NCBI GenBank assembly: GCA_958510825.1
Contig: OY294044.1
Span: forward strand, 45,782,626 to 45,846,625
Length of the DNA: 64,000 bases
Direction: 5' to 3'
Origin: Brachypterus glaber
Taxonomy: Eukaryota > Arthropoda > Insecta > Coleoptera > Kateretidae
A model generated the notes under the pieces. It did not search any database and was not told the origin of the DNA. It was given only the letters and a program-made list of their open reading frames with translations. Made by a program: the position numbers and the translations under genes. Within the stretch, counting starts at the first letter, position 1, and the number at the start of each line of letters is the position of its first letter. Shown one piece after another: positions 32,806 to 45,299 of this stretch.

Positions 32806-33036
32806 AAAGTGCGGTCCCAGCGAATAAACCTACTGACAGTAAGTTAAAAAGAAACGAGTAGGGCCGATCTTAATTTGAGAATCTTAAACATATCTTGAAT
32901 CTGATTGGCTAGTTTAAAAACAATTTGGTCAATATAGTAGATAATATAACTGGTCTAATAGAAACATATCCTAGATTTCTAAAGCCTTTATGTTGCGCAT
33001 GTACATGATGGCATGCCGCATGCGCACTTAATTTAA

Positions 33037-33259
33037 CCCTTTAAGGACAAACTTATTATTTTTTTTATGAAATGTTATATTCACAAAACTACCTTTATTT
33101 TAAAGCTGTTGTTACGATAATTTAGCCTTGTTATTCAGAAACACGTCTGTACTAAAATAAGACAGGCAACTAATAACAGAGCCTGAAAAAGTCTAATCTT
33201 GTGCCCTTGCAAAACATTACCTAGCTGTGATCATATGAAGATATCAAGATATTAAAGGG
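33037..33259. mobile_element. Possible TTAA-flanked MITE
   Basis: CCCTTTAAGGAC after TTAA at the left, TATTAAAGGG before TTAG at the right. Short imperfect inverted ends suggest a decayed piggyBac-like MITE. Confidence 0.35.
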
Positions 33260-33812
33260 TTAGTGCTAGAGTTTTTTTTTGAACCAAGTCTAATGCACAT
33301 ATTCATAAGCTACATAAGTCGCCAAAGCTTGGCTTTGCAAAGCCAAAAGTCAAGTCACATTTTATTCTCGCACATCCCGATGTCTAGGATAAGAAACGAT
33401 GATAATGCATAAGTACATACAAAGCATCGTAAGAATATGAAATATTAATATTTCTTTTTATTTAAATTACTGTGAAGTTACTAACAATTTAATAATAATT
33501 TTATTAATATACCTGTACTTGTAAACTTGTTAATATCTAATGAAGCATGACTAAATCTTAAATTGCTAGAAGATATAGATAGCGATATTCTTAGAATTAT
33601 AGGGGAGAATAAGTCAATTATTATTTTTGTTTAGTTTAAATATTGAAGCGAGTATTGAAGTGTATTAATTTAACCCTTAAAATATATTATAATAAATTTC
33701 AAATTAAAATTTAATTTTATCAACATTTTAGTAATTACTTATATATTGAATATTTCTAAAACATGCTGGTTTTATTTTTACCCAAAATTATCTTTTTTTT
33801 CTAATTTTTTTA

Positions 33813-34009
33813 CTGTGGTCTGTTTTTATAAGCAATATGGTAAATTAAAAAACGCACAGTAAATATTTTTACAACAGGTTCGAATAGTATATATTTGTGT
33901 ATAAAATAAACTACGCAGTATATTCGCACATCAAATATTCGAATCTGTTTTAAAAATATTCACTGTGCGAGTTTTAATTTACTATCTTGCTTGATGAAAC
34001 AGACCATAG
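33813..34009. mobile_element. Palindromic MITE with TGGTCTGTTT ends
   Basis: TGTGGTCTGTTTTTATAAGC pairs with GCTTGATGAAACAGACCATA, and CGCACAGTAAATATTTTTA with TAAAAATATTCACTGTGCG. The arms are about 80 bp. Non-coding. Confidence 0.65.
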
Positions 34010-34684
34010 ATACGAATTTTTTGACATTTTTTGACAAAAATTTACTTAAAGTCAAGATATCGACACCCGAGTTGACACCATTTTTTCCCATTTTTTTTAA
34101 CAGTAAAAAGTTTTATTTAAAAAAAAAATGAGATTTTAAAAGTTATTTGCAAAAAACAAAAGTGTACATTAAAATCACCTTCAGTTGTTGGGAACTTTAA
34201 GCACGTTCGACAGAAAGCTCTAAAATATATGGGTGTTTTTCAGAAATGGTAAAAATGTGCCCCCAGTTAATTATTTACAAGAAATTAAATTTTTCTTTTC
34301 AATTATGGTTCCATGTGAAATGTTTTTTATTTTTATTATAGAATTATAACATAACATCTTAAAATAGATAATAAATAATTTATTATGCTCTTTTATATAC
34401 GTCAAAACTCAGTCCCCTGGCCTGTCCCCAATCCCAAACCGCAGAAAAAGATAGAATTTTTATACACAACTAATTAAAATTTTTAATCATAATGTAATTT
34501 TTTAATTTCTTTAACCATAGAAGTTTGTGAATTACATAACAATTCATTTTTTCTTTACTAGAAATTTTGAGCTTAATTTAGTCCGTCATTTTTGTATTCA
34601 TTTTTCATTACTAAGTTTAAACTGTAAATTCTAAACTGTAGTAGGATATGTGCCCACATAATTAGGGTTAGCTAAACCCACTTA

Positions 34685-34809
34685 GGGAACGTTGAAGTAT
34701 TACGTGATGCGAATTTTGATCATTTTGGACCCCCCCCCTGTAACGATATTTTCCTATACCATTAACATGGGCGTAACACTCCAAAATAACGTAATACTTG
34801 AACGTTTCC
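34685..34809. mobile_element. 125-bp Harbinger-like MITE, complete
   Basis: Starts GGGAACGTTGAAGTATTACG and ends CGTAATACTTGAACGTTTCC. TTA flanks lie at 34682-34684 and 34810-34812. A 3-bp TWA duplication is typical of PIF/Harbinger. Relatives are at 6333-6427, 20027-20463 and 59094-59330. Confidence 0.7.
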
Positions 34810-34889
34810 TTAGTGCAAAAAGTTTATGGAATTTGGGTAGTAATTTAGCGTTTCTCTACGAAAAACATGATTCGGCTTGGTAGTATTAC

Positions 34890-35060
34890 AGTCCCCTGGC
34901 AAGGAATTAAATATTTTAGTTTTTATATTAAATTTATTTATTTCTGAAATTTATATTCTTAAAGCGGGCTGATTATTGTTATGTTAGATAATTTTGTAAT
35001 AAGTTATTAGTATATGCAAGATTTATCAGTCCCCTGTCGTCTTATTTCTGCCAGGGGACT
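34890..35060. mobile_element. MITE with AGTCCCCTGGCA ends, 171 bp
   Basis: Perfect 12-bp terminal inverted repeats. A single AGTCCCCTGGC also occurs at 34410 and AGTCCCCTG at 35026, so the family has several local fragments. Confidence 0.6.
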
Positions 35061-35069
35061 TAAAAAATA

Positions 35070-35820
35070 CTTTATGTTGGTTATTTAAATAACATCCACG
35101 TCATCTAAAAATAAAATACAATGCAAAAAAAGAAGAAATCTTACAAAAAATACGAAGAAATAGTGAGTGGTCAAGGTATCAGCGCATTTAAACTGACTCG
35201 AAAAGATGGTAACAAATGAAAGAAAAAGAGAAAAGTACCAACAAAAAAAGTAAAGGGACAAGGAAAACTTGTGAAAGACATGAAACCAAGACAACATGAA
35301 CATCAAGAAAGAAATAAAAAAAAAATTACTCTCATCCCTAATCACTTATTTTCTTTGAAGAAAAGAACTCTTAGGACACTTTTGCTTTCCCTTCACTGAG
35401 AAATACCCATATCTCTACCAATTTTCAAAACATAAGAATTTTTTTTAGGTACTTCCTAGACGGGATTAATGTACATTGACTCAATTTCCCGTTGCCCAGC
35501 CTTTCAGATCAGAAACTATTTATTATAAATAATTTATAAACAAATTAAGATGTTGATGTTTTTAAAAAGAATTAATAATTCAACTTGATAGAACGTTTTT
35601 GTATTAATACATCTAGCAAGCTAATTAAGAAGAAAAATCGGTTAATTAATAATTAATTATATTGTGTTCACGAGGAAGGAAGGATATACTGTGAAAATTA
35701 CCTAGAAACTTAGTCACGACTTGACGCGTCATTAGCATTTTTACATTAATAACCGATACTTGGTAACTATTATACACAAAAATACTACTCACTAGCTCAC
35801 ACTTACATGGCTTACATTAT
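35070..35820. other. Non-coding stretch
   Basis: AT-rich. The minus-strand frame at 35085-35345 is a low-complexity Phe/Leu/Ser run, judged not a gene. Confidence 0.4.
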
Positions 35821-35829
35821 TTGTTGGAG

Positions 35830-36390
35830 ATGTGTGAGTGGTATAGACAGAGTTTTGGTAGCACAAAAAAGACTCTTATATTTAACTTGGGTTATAGAGC
35901 CAGTTGTCAAAAGATTTTTAAAGATAAAAATATTTTAACTGTGTCGTGTATTTATATATTTAAATGTATTATGTTTGTAAAGAATAATCCTGAACATTTT
36001 TCCACGGAAATACAACACTACCATACAAGGCTTGGCAAAATTTTCCCAAACATAAAACAAGCCTTTATAAAAATTCGCCTTACTATAGTTGTATGTATCT
36101 GTATAATAAACTACCAAGAAATATAAAAAGCATTTCCAACAATAATGCATTCAAAAGATTTGTTAAAAAATATTTGATAGAAAGAGCTTTTTATTCTGTC
36201 AAGGCCTATAAAACCCAAGTCATATGTTAGGATTATTTAGACGTATCTGTTTAGCTTTTAAAATATAATTCTAATTTTAAGCAACTTGTTTTTAATTTAG
36301 TTTATTGTATCACTGACATACCATTTTGTACTAAATGTATCACTTGTGGTCAATAAATATTACTATTAGTATTACTATATTAATAATAGT
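35830..36390 (+). pseudogene. Non-LTR retrotransposon relic 3 (C-terminal region)
   Basis: In three frames the plus strand reads SGIDRVLVAQKRLLY, then YRASCQKIFKDKNILTVSC and IYIFKCIMFVKNN, then NKLPRNIKSISNNNAFKRFV ending near 36228. This is the thumb and C-terminal region typical of non-LTR reverse transcriptases. An AATAAATATTACTATTA tail follows near 36353. The catalytic part is absent. It is on the opposite strand to relics 1, 2 and 4. Confidence 0.75.
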
Positions 36391-37990
36391 GTATAAAATT
36401 AATTTTTTAGACTTTTTTACTGCGAGCTCACATAGTATACTGTTCAGAAGGCTGAACGTCTTTTTTATTTTCTAAACACTGTTTTTGTACGATGCCATAA
36501 AAAAACTATCCTTACTAAAGCGTTTAATTAAGCATCAAGCAGTTTTCGGACACAGGATCTTACCAACTACGTCTCTTAAAACAATCTACATATAATTATA
36601 TGTATATACCTATATAGTATAATATGGTACATAATAATATTATTATGTATCTAATGTAGAAAGAGAGAAACGCTGTTGAAATTATTTTCATTCCAATTAT
36701 TATACTCCTCGCAGCTTTACAGCATATTCGGCTTGACCTTACCCCCCCCCGGAAGTTGTAAACTTTATCAACAATAGGTTTTTGTTAAATTCCCAAAAAG
36801 GGCCCGTCTCTTTTCCTGAGAGGGGTTAATGAGAAACAGATTGAGTGACATCACCTGTTATGATCCGCATATTTTATATGGTGTTGGGATTTTTAAAATA
36901 ATATTTCTTTAATAGGAGCGCAAATGTGGTGGGGCTTCACGAATCGGCAGAGTTCGGTTTTTTCTACATTTGATCGGACCCCTCCTCGGTAATTCTTGTC
37001 GGTATAACTTAAAAGTTGTCTAGTAATCTTAATTGTTTATACAAATTTAATTTATGGTCAAAATGATCGTTTCAGATGTCAGAAATAGCAATTAGCTTGC
37101 AAATTGATGAGACTGAAACTCTTTTGTCGGCGTAATTAAATATGCGCGGTATCTTTGTAGATATTTTGCGCTAAAAGCATTGTCAAATAAATTTAACTAG
37201 TGACCTTCTTATTAGCTATATAAACTCATGAAAAGATTCATATTTATTCAGTTTTAGTTAGAGTGCCTCCACATCAATTTCAAAAGTGAAAATGTAGTTT
37301 CTGTGAGAATTAATTTTGAGATTTATTCTTGAATTAAAAATAGTTTTTAAACTTATAAAAATTTTGAGACTCGTAATATCAGACATGAAAATAAATTTGG
37401 ACACTTATAAATATTGATAGTATGAACACTGATAGAAATTTTGACGAATATTAATTAACTTTGAAAAATATTTTGTAAAATAATTTAAATGACTTATACG
37501 AACCAGTTCTAATATTTACACTAAGAAAATTGTTGACAATAAATGGAGATTTGAAAATGATTGCGAATAGTTGGGATTTCAAACATAGAATGTTTTAATT
37601 TAGAAGTATTTAATGGAAAACTATTACATAATGGAAATTAGAATTTAAGGGCTTTGCATAGAAATAGGACTTAGAAGTAAGAATTGATCTTTCGTGTTCT
37701 TGAAGAATTTATTCACATTTATTTAATATATTATTCTTAAGTTAAGAAGAAATCGTTTTATCTGTTTCCAAATCGCCGTCTCCTAGAATACCCGCTCCCG
37801 AATAAAGTGATAAGTGGTTAAGTATATTCTCCGCTCGGGTATACTTTAAATCGATAGAAGATTGTATGGCCAACCTAACTGAGTAACTTATAACAAAAGT
37901 TATAGTTTGCCGCTCGGCTATAACCGAATTATATACCACATCACAACATTAGTGATCGAATTTTCGACATCACTACACACCAACACAACA
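36391..37990. other. Non-coding stretch
   Basis: A palindrome-rich AT patch lies at 36588-36660 (TACATATAATTATATGTA). At 37735-37950 the minus strand has two CCGAGCGG words and a 65-codon frame without recognisable domains; a solo LTR was considered but not supported. Otherwise nothing was seen. Confidence 0.4.
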
Positions 37991-37992
37991 TT

Positions 37993-38530
37993 TAGCGCCG
38001 CAGGGGATTTTTTTTAAATCATAAACTATCGTAATTTTCAGAATTTTATATACAATTCTTTTATAAAATTTATTAATATTGGGATTTTTTTTTAATTTTC
38101 AAGTTCGCGTGTTTTCCTAAAATCAATAATTTAAAAAGAAATTTATTTATAACACTTAAAATAGCCCGTGAAAACCTCTAAAAACATAACATATTTTTAG
38201 AACTTGTTTAACCAGTGCGCTACAGGCATTTTTTTTTAGAATTTTTAATGACACGCATTTTCTTAACACCTTAGCTTAGAATTTAAAAAAAAAATGTTAA
38301 AACGTTAACCTTTAAATTAAAATTTATTACCGAACCGAGTCCGAGTTCGACAGCCGAATACTTTTATAAATCATTTCCAAACGCTTCAGAATTTTCAAAG
38401 CAAATTATTATTATTTATAAGATATTTTAAATAGTTTCTTATGGATTTGCGGTCCGCAACCATTTCCAGCGCCGCAGGAAATTTTTTAGAAGTCTGAAGG
38501 ACCAAACACTTTAAAATTGTTGAAAACAAA
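37993..38530 (+). repeat. Two copies of a GCGCCGCAGG-led repeat
   Basis: TAGCGCCGCAGGGGATTTTT at 37993 and CAGCGCCGCAGGAAATTTTT at 38467. An inverted relative lies near 18395. The rest of each copy is too AT-rich to align by eye. Confidence 0.45.
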
Positions 38531-38699
38531 ACAAAATAATATATATCTGAAAAGCAAGGGGTGGGCGACGGCCCCCTGCCCTCTCCTCGGGGCGCACATG
38601 GAGGACTATTATAAGTTTACTTTGGAACCCGAAAAAAGGAAATTTTTGTCAAAAATTAAATGTTTTTGTTCCAAAGTACGTTATATACAATCCTAAACA

Positions 38700-39440
38700 A
38701 CATTTTAAAATGTCTGTCCGTCTGACTGTCCGTCCGTATGTAACGTTTTCTTTCTTACACGATAACTCAATAAAGAATAATCCTATCTACTCCAAATTTT
38801 TAACAAAAATCAATCTTGGTAAGGACACAAAGTCTATTGAAACTGAAAAAAATCCCCTCAAAAATTAAAAAGTTATGGGGAGCTAAATATTTGAAAAAAT
38901 TGAAAATGATGGAAGAAAATCTCCGATCAACTTTATTTTTTAAGGAAAAATTACTTTAAAAAAAATGATCAATCGTATCAAATTAAAAAAAATTCTCACA
39001 AAAATAAAGTCCATTAAAACTAAAAAGGAGAAAAGAATCCTCTCAAAAATAAAAAGTTATGGAGAGCTAAATATTTGAAAAAATTGAAAATGATGGAAGA
39101 AAATCTCCGATCAACTTTATTTTTTAAGCAAAAATTACTTTAAAAAAAAATGAACAAACATACAAAATTAAAAAAAAAATCCCACAAAAAAAATAGAAGA
39201 AAAAAAGTCGATCGAGTTATTTTGCAGGAAAAATTACTTGTACCAGATTTAAAAGAAATACTTTCAAATAAATAAAATAAATAACAAAAAATATATAATA
39301 GACGGAAAAGTGATATCAACGTACTTTTTCAGGAAAAAATACTTTTCAAAATTTAATTGACCAAATTAAAACACAAATCCATTTAAAATTAAAAAAAGTC
39401 CATTTAAAATCAATAAAGTTATTAGGGGCTCCACTTAAAA
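38700..39440 (+). repeat. Degenerate tandem repeat, period about 184 bp
   Basis: The block AGTTATGGGGAGCTAAATAT to TCCGATCAACTTTATTTTTT at 38871-38940 recurs almost unchanged at 39055-39124; further degenerate units follow. It is preceded by GTCTGTCCGTCTGACTGTCC and ACGATAACTCAA, the same general lead as in the repeat at 13210. Confidence 0.7.
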
Positions 39441-39687
39441 ATAAGAAATATTTCAAACTTAGTTAAGTTTAAGCTACTTGCTAATTTGGCACTCATAAAT
39501 AAGACAATTCAAACTATCTTTTTGCATATACATATTTGATATTTTCATTTTTACACCAAAAGGACCACGTACATTTCTTATGGGAAATTGCCCTCGGTTA
39601 AATTTGCTAAAATTCAAGTATGTTAAAGTTCTCAACTGACTGATTAAAAGTCTCCATTGGCACAAAGCTTCAAGTCTTATGGTTTTC

Positions 39688-40440
39688 GTGCTAGAGCTTC
39701 ACAAAAATGGCATTTTGTGGATACATCTTTTAATACAACTCCCGAACGAAATCAGATTTTTAGATGGAACTTGAACTAAGTTACTAAGATTAACACCTTC
39801 ATTTTAGAAATCAGTGGAGTCCGAAAAAAAAACATATATATTTTTATTTTTCTCTTTTTACTTAATTGTTGAGACACCGCTGACTTTTCTAAAGGTTTAA
39901 TATATTGAGCAATATTAGGGGCTTATACTTTATATAATTTTATCAGTGGCGTCCTTACTTTATATTTTATTTTAAAACTTACCCTTTTTGTCTACGGCAC
40001 TGTTTAAACTGTAATAGTTTTTTTAAGATTTTTTTATATATTATAGGTAATCTAAATCCGTTAAAACGAATGACTGTTTTTGTTGTTTTTGTTTTGTTTT
40101 TGTGCTAGAGCTCAACAAAAATTACTTTCAAGGGATCTACCTTTTGATATAACTTCCAAACGAAACAAGATGTTTGGATGAAACCTCGTATGAAACTTTA
40201 ACTAAGTTACTAAAAATAATTACAACAACATTATTTTAGAAGCCAGTGTCGTCCGCAAAAAGCGGGTATTTTTTAATTTTTCTATTTTTACTTTTCTGTA
40301 ACGCCACTGACTTTTCTAAGGGTTAAATATTTTGTACGATTTTGGGTTATACAAGTGGCAAGTGATGTCTTTAGTTTATGTTATATTTAAAAATTTACCC
40401 TTTTTGCCTACGGTAGTTTTTAAACTATAATGACTTTTTA
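39688..40440 (+). repeat. Tandem duplication, period about 414 bp
   Basis: Two units begin GTGCTAGAGCT at 39688 and 40102. They share CTAAGTTACTAA, CACTGACTTTTCTAA (CGCTGACTTTTCTAA in unit 1), and TTACCCTTTTTG plus CTACGG, in the same order. Divergence is considerable. Confidence 0.65.
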
Positions 40441-40561
40441 ATTACAAATTACAAAAAAAAAATCTTAAAAAATCGCAATTTTTAGCAAAAAAAAAATTGA
40501 AAAATCAAAACGTTAAAAAAATACCCCAATTACATTTAACAAAATGTCCCCCTGTTCACAA

Positions 40562-40900
40562 TTTAAGAGTTGAAAATATCAAATATACTCGAAAAGATAG
40601 TTTGAGTTGTCTTATTTAAGTGTTTTAAATTTGAAGTCGATATCTCAACCCGTTGAAAAGTTAAGAGAGGGGGGTAACTTTTGGACCGCACTGTGTATCT
40701 TCACAACTTGTTAAAATAAGAAAATGACTTTTATTTGGTGTAACAAAAAGCACCAAGATTTACAGTGCGGTCCAAAATTCACCACCCTTTCTAAACTTTT
40801 GAACGCGTTGAGATATCGACTTCAAATTTAAAATACTTAAATAAGACAAATCAAACTATCTTTCCGCATATATTTGATATTTTCAATATTAACATTATGT
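40562..40900. repeat. Inverted pair with CAGTGCGGTCCAAAA ends facing inward
   Basis: Left arm 40562-40697 ends TTTTGGACCGCACTGTG. Right arm 40758-40900 begins ACAGTGCGGTCCAAAATTC. AGATAGTTTGA and AAATTTGAAGTCGATATCTC repeat in inverted form. Related single copies are at 39474-39560 and 56792-56912. It looks like two facing element ends. Confidence 0.6.
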
Positions 40901-42007
40901 ATACATATTATAAATTTTGTTTAATTGAGCGTTGAACCTTTACATTACATAAGATACTTAACTTTAACTTAAAAGTATCAAATACTCTGAGTGTCAAGGC
41001 CTGATATGCCAGTACCAAAACAAAAAACCCAATTTAACACATGGTTTGTAACAAATAGATTGGAAAGCTTTTGCCCACGTTTTTACAACCGGCATGTTTA
41101 TTGGACATTGTAAAGATGAAAGCACCTTTTACTGTTTTACGTACAGTGAATACTGATTACTTTTCAACAACTGCACTATGCACGTGTTTAACACAATTTA
41201 ACCATGTTCCGAAAAGATATGATGTTTTTTTCAGTTTACTGAAATAAATTAACTGGTTGATTTATGTTGAAATTTACTTGTGGAATTTGTATATAAGTTT
41301 ATGCATCATAATTTGGTTTTCCTCATAGAGAAGGAAAGATAACCATTAGTAGTCCAGCCTGCGCAAGATTATTTTGTGACAGAATGGGGCAGCGAAATGA
41401 CGTAACGCAATATATCTGACCTTGCGCAGTACGCATCTCTATCAGTTGTGAAATGCTGTCGGTCGTAAAACAATTCATCACCCCAGTAATCATTTGTCTT
41501 ATCTCCAAAAATCCCCCAGTAAAAATCTTAAAAAGTCCAAAAATAGAGATCTGGCAAACCAATAGTGGGGTGACGAATTATTAGTAGTTTGTTTATACTG
41601 TCGGATCGTCGTTTGTTTCTGTTCTGTTCTGTTCATTTTTCGACTTCTACTGTGTGTTTTTTTGCTAACTTTAAACCTAACCTGTATTGTTGCTTTATGA
41701 AGAGCAAAGGGTCAATCCCTGGTGTACTTAAAGTAGGTGTACAAAATCCCGAAACTCAAACACACCTCGAAAAATTCTTATAAAATAATAAAAAAAAAAC
41801 TATTTCGACGTTTGTTCGTAGATAATTATTGTTTTTTGTTGAATTTTTTACAATTTTTATTTGACACACAAAACCAAGGTTAAAAAATACTCGTCAAAAA
41901 CAACAATAGTAATGCGCACGTGCAAGTTTATCTCAGATGCGCTAGGCACATTTATCACAGTATTCCGCAACGGCTTTGGAGGTCTTTCCTTGTCTATGGT
42001 TTTCCTA
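40901..42007. other. Non-coding stretch
   Basis: AT-rich. CATCACCCCAGTAAT and TGGGGTGACGAATTATT at 41476 and 41567 are weakly inverted. The frames at 41323-42070 show no recognisable domain. Confidence 0.4.
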
Positions 42008-42012
42008 CGTCC

Positions 42013-43277
42013 CACAGTGGTCATTAGCGGCCAAAAGTCTATATCTTCTGTAATTGTTTATATAAATTAGTAAATTTTTGGCAAAATTATCAGCATATTA
42101 TAGGCCTCTTTTTGACTTATTGTTAAGATCCTAGCACTTCCGGTTATACCGGAAGTATAAGATTTTTTTCATGATTTTTATTCTAATTTAATGAATTTTA
42201 GAATATATTATCAGAGTAATATATGCAATTTTTTGACATAATTTAAAGTTTTCAGAAATTCCGGTTATACCGGAAATAAGTATTTTTATTGTTGCTTTTA
42301 AGATTACTTTCCAATTGACTAAATTTAGTCAATTTTGAGTTACAATTTTGTAAATTGATAAATTATTCAAAAATAATCTTAATCTTTGTACTAGTTTCAA
42401 TTAAATCAAATATTGTTTACATTTCTACTATTATAAAATAAAATTTATAACCACTTATTATAACTATTATAGTTAAATTGGGGAAAAAACTGTCTTCATA
42501 TAATATTTCTGACTGATGAACATGTTTATATTATCGTCATTATTATTTTATTTTAGCGTTTTGTGATACTTAATTTTTAAAAGATCCTGTAGCAATTAAA
42601 TATGTTTTTAACTTATTTAATTTATTTGATGCTATGGCAAACCAAGTTAAAGTTCTTCAAACCTTATAAAAATAAAATTGTGGGTTGGTTCCTTTTTGCA
42701 TAACTGTTGTTAAACATTTTAAAATTGCATTAGTACATATTAATTCATATCTGTCAAACAAGTCTAAAAAATTAATTAATTTTAACGATACTTAGCCTTC
42801 CAAATTATTAATAACTATGTAACGTAAATTACTATATGTATTTGGTCTGAGCGGGTGCGAGCGGATTGTGCGAAAAATTAATTGGAAGTGCGACTTTTTA
42901 AGGTTAGACAAAGCAAATCGCAAATGTGCGACATGACAGGTTTTACCAAAAGTTCCTTTAAAGTTCTTAATATTTTTAATTTTTTATAAAGACGAAGCAT
43001 AATTCTGTAAGTTGCTTTAAAAATATTCTTTATAATAAGGCTTTGTCTCTTTTTAGGGGTCATTAAATTTAGTATAATTTTGAGATCAGAGCGTCATAAT
43101 AAATTTGCCTATTTCATTGTTGCATTAAAAAAAATAATGTACGTGATTTAAAAATTTTAGACTATATTTTCTAAATACATTAAAGTATTGTTAAACAAAA
43201 TATAAAATTAAATTTGGAAAATTTGAAAATTTAAAACCTTTATATTTCCTTACTTTTGGCCGCTAATGATCACTGTG
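42013..43277. mobile_element. 1265-bp element with CACAGTG ends, Transib-like
   Basis: Both ends read inward CACAGTG, then GTCATTAGCGGCCAAAAG (ATCATTAGCGGCCAAAAG on the right). The flanks CGTCC (42008-42012) and CGCCC (43278-43282) fit a GC-rich 5-bp duplication with one change. CACAGTG equals the V(D)J signal heptamer, and Transib ends are known to resemble it. The interior has two near-palindromes around TTCCGGTTATACCGGAA and no transposase, so it is non-autonomous. Confidence 0.65.
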
Positions 43278-43494
43278 CGCCCCCTAAAAAAGATAAAAAT
43301 TCTGCATAATTAGATGATCCAGAAAGTCAGCCATTTTAATCATGCCTTTAAAAGAATTGAATTTTGACAATTCTTTATGCAAATAAACATTTTTCTGTAC
43401 AGAAACGTCGACGCGTCACAGTTTTCAAAGAACATATATTTTATTAACACAGAAAAAATATCAGACTGAGAATACATATCAGTGGTTAAAATAC

Positions 43495-43683
43495 GGAACT
43501 ATTTTTATGGTTGCTGAAACCAGAGATCTGGTAAGAGCAACAATACAACTTGTTGTGGTTACCAAAAACGAAACTTTGAATTCAAGAATCTGGTAAGCAC
43601 AAAAAGCAACAATGTGTCCTATTGCCCTTACCAGATTTCTGGTTGCAGCAACCACAAAATTGTTGTTTCTTATTTAACTATTA
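43495..43683. mobile_element. Hairpin MITE family (CTGGTTGCTG ends), copy 3
   Basis: ATGGTTGCTGAAACCAGAG at the left and CTGGTTGCAGCAACCA at the right are inverted. Internal CTGGTAAGCACAAAAAGC matches the family. Confidence 0.65.
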
Positions 43684-43846
43684 ATCTGTTTACACCCCAA
43701 AAGTCCAAACCAAAAGTCAAAATCTTTTTTTTACTGTAATATCATATATAACATAACTAATATGTATGTTATGCATTTATTCCTTTATATTTATAGTGAT
43801 TTTAACAAAAGATCGTATTTTGAAATATTTCAATTAAAACAACTTT

Positions 43847-45292
43847 CACGGTATTCTAGAAGAACTTTTAAATGACATGACAACTTTTTTTTGTTCTTTT
43901 TGGAATTTGTTATATGAGCTCTAACTAAAAATATAAGACCAAAATTTAAAAAATCATTAGAGCCGTTTTAAAAAAAATATATTTTTAGAAAATATCTGAT
44001 ATTTCACGTATACTCGGTTTGTCCTCGATATCTCGGGTTTTGACCAAACTTGGCATAGTGGTACCACTATGGTACCTAAGCACTCCATCCGATTTTTTTT
44101 TCAAATCGATCCATCCGTTCACGATACCGGGTGTCCCACCAACCAGGTTCTTGACAAGTTATATCTCCGTTATTTGAAAAGGTAAATTTTTTGTAAAAAA
44201 TAGCGTTAAATTGGAGAATAAGATTTTATTGACTTATTCAACCCCCTTCCTCCATTGATTACTCACTCCCTTGTAACCACCCCACCCTCTGGTTTTCAAA
44301 TAATACCTCTCACCCCCATTTTTATCTAAGAATATGAAATTACATTTCATTTTGAATTAAACCATGTATTATAAATAGTATCTTATTCTTTTAAGGGGCT
44401 TCCAATAACAATTATTATTTAGTAATAATAAAGTCACCGTTATTTAAAAGTATAAAAAAGTTAAAAAAAAAATAAAGTTAAATTGAGTCAAAGTAGAATT
44501 TACATATGCAAAACTACCCCTTATTAACCCACCCTCTTGGAACCACCTCCAACTAGTTTTTTAAATAGCACTTCCCTATTTTACTAAAGAATATAAAAGC
44601 ACATTTCATTTTAAATTTAACCAGAAAATTTTCCAAAAACTTACGTTAAATTGTACCCAAAAGAAAATTGATTAATATATTCAAAACCAACTAATAAAGA
44701 CCCACTCTCCTGCAACAAGGGTGCTATTAATAAGTAATAATTGTTATTTAGAGCCCCTTAAAATCTAAGATACCACTTATAATAAATGGTTGAATTCAGA
44801 ATAAAGTGCACTTTCATAGTCTTTAATAAGAATTAGGGGGTGCTCTTTGAAAACAGAAGTTGGGGGTAGTTTCAAGGGAGTGGGTAAGCAAGGGGATTTG
44901 AATAAGTCAGTAAAATCTTCTTTGGCTTTGATTTAATGCTATTTTTTGCAAATTTTAATACCTTTTCAAATAACGGAAATAAGCTATTTCAAGAACTTGG
45001 TGGGACACCCAGTATAGTGAACGGATGGACCGTTTTGAAAAAAAATTGGATGGAGTGCTTAGGTACCATAGTGGTACCACTATGCCAAGTTTGGTCAAAA
45101 TCCGAGACATCGAGAGCAAAACGAATATGTTAGCGTGAAATATATAAAAAAACACATTTTTTTCAAAAACGGCTCTAACGATTTTTAAAATTTTGATCTT
45201 ATTTTTTTAATTAGAGCTCATATAACAAATTCCAAAAAGAAAAAAAAAATGGAAGTTGTCATGTCATTTAAAAGTTCTTCTAGAACACCGTG
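43847..45292. mobile_element. 1446-bp fully palindromic CACTA/Chapaev-like element, copy A
   Basis: The left end CACGGTATTCTAGAAG and right end CTTCTAGAACACCGTG are flanked by a 4-bp CTTT repeat (43843-43846, 45293-45296). The arms remain complementary for most of the length, including GGTACCACTATGGTACC and CCGGGTGTCCCACC. CAC-led ends with a 4-bp duplication point to a Chapaev-type member of the CMC group. Frames such as the one at 44936-45133 are arm shadows that recur in copy B. Confidence 0.7.
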
Positions 45293-45299
45293 CTTTATC

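Noticed and set aside
35085..35345. 86-codon Phe-rich membrane-like protein
   Set aside because: Low-complexity translation of purine-rich sequence; no start context or conserved pattern.
37735..37985. Solo LTR on the minus strand
   Set aside because: TG/CA-like ends and AATAAA words can be chosen, but no flanking duplication, primer-binding site or second copy was found.
41323..41562. 79-codon minus frame
   Set aside because: No recognised domain, no splice context, and it overlaps weak inverted repeats.
44936..45155. Frame MLFFANFNTFSNN and its opposite-strand partner, repeated at 62940-63296
   Set aside because: Repetition reflects two copies of a palindromic transposon. The frames change between copies and contain no domain.
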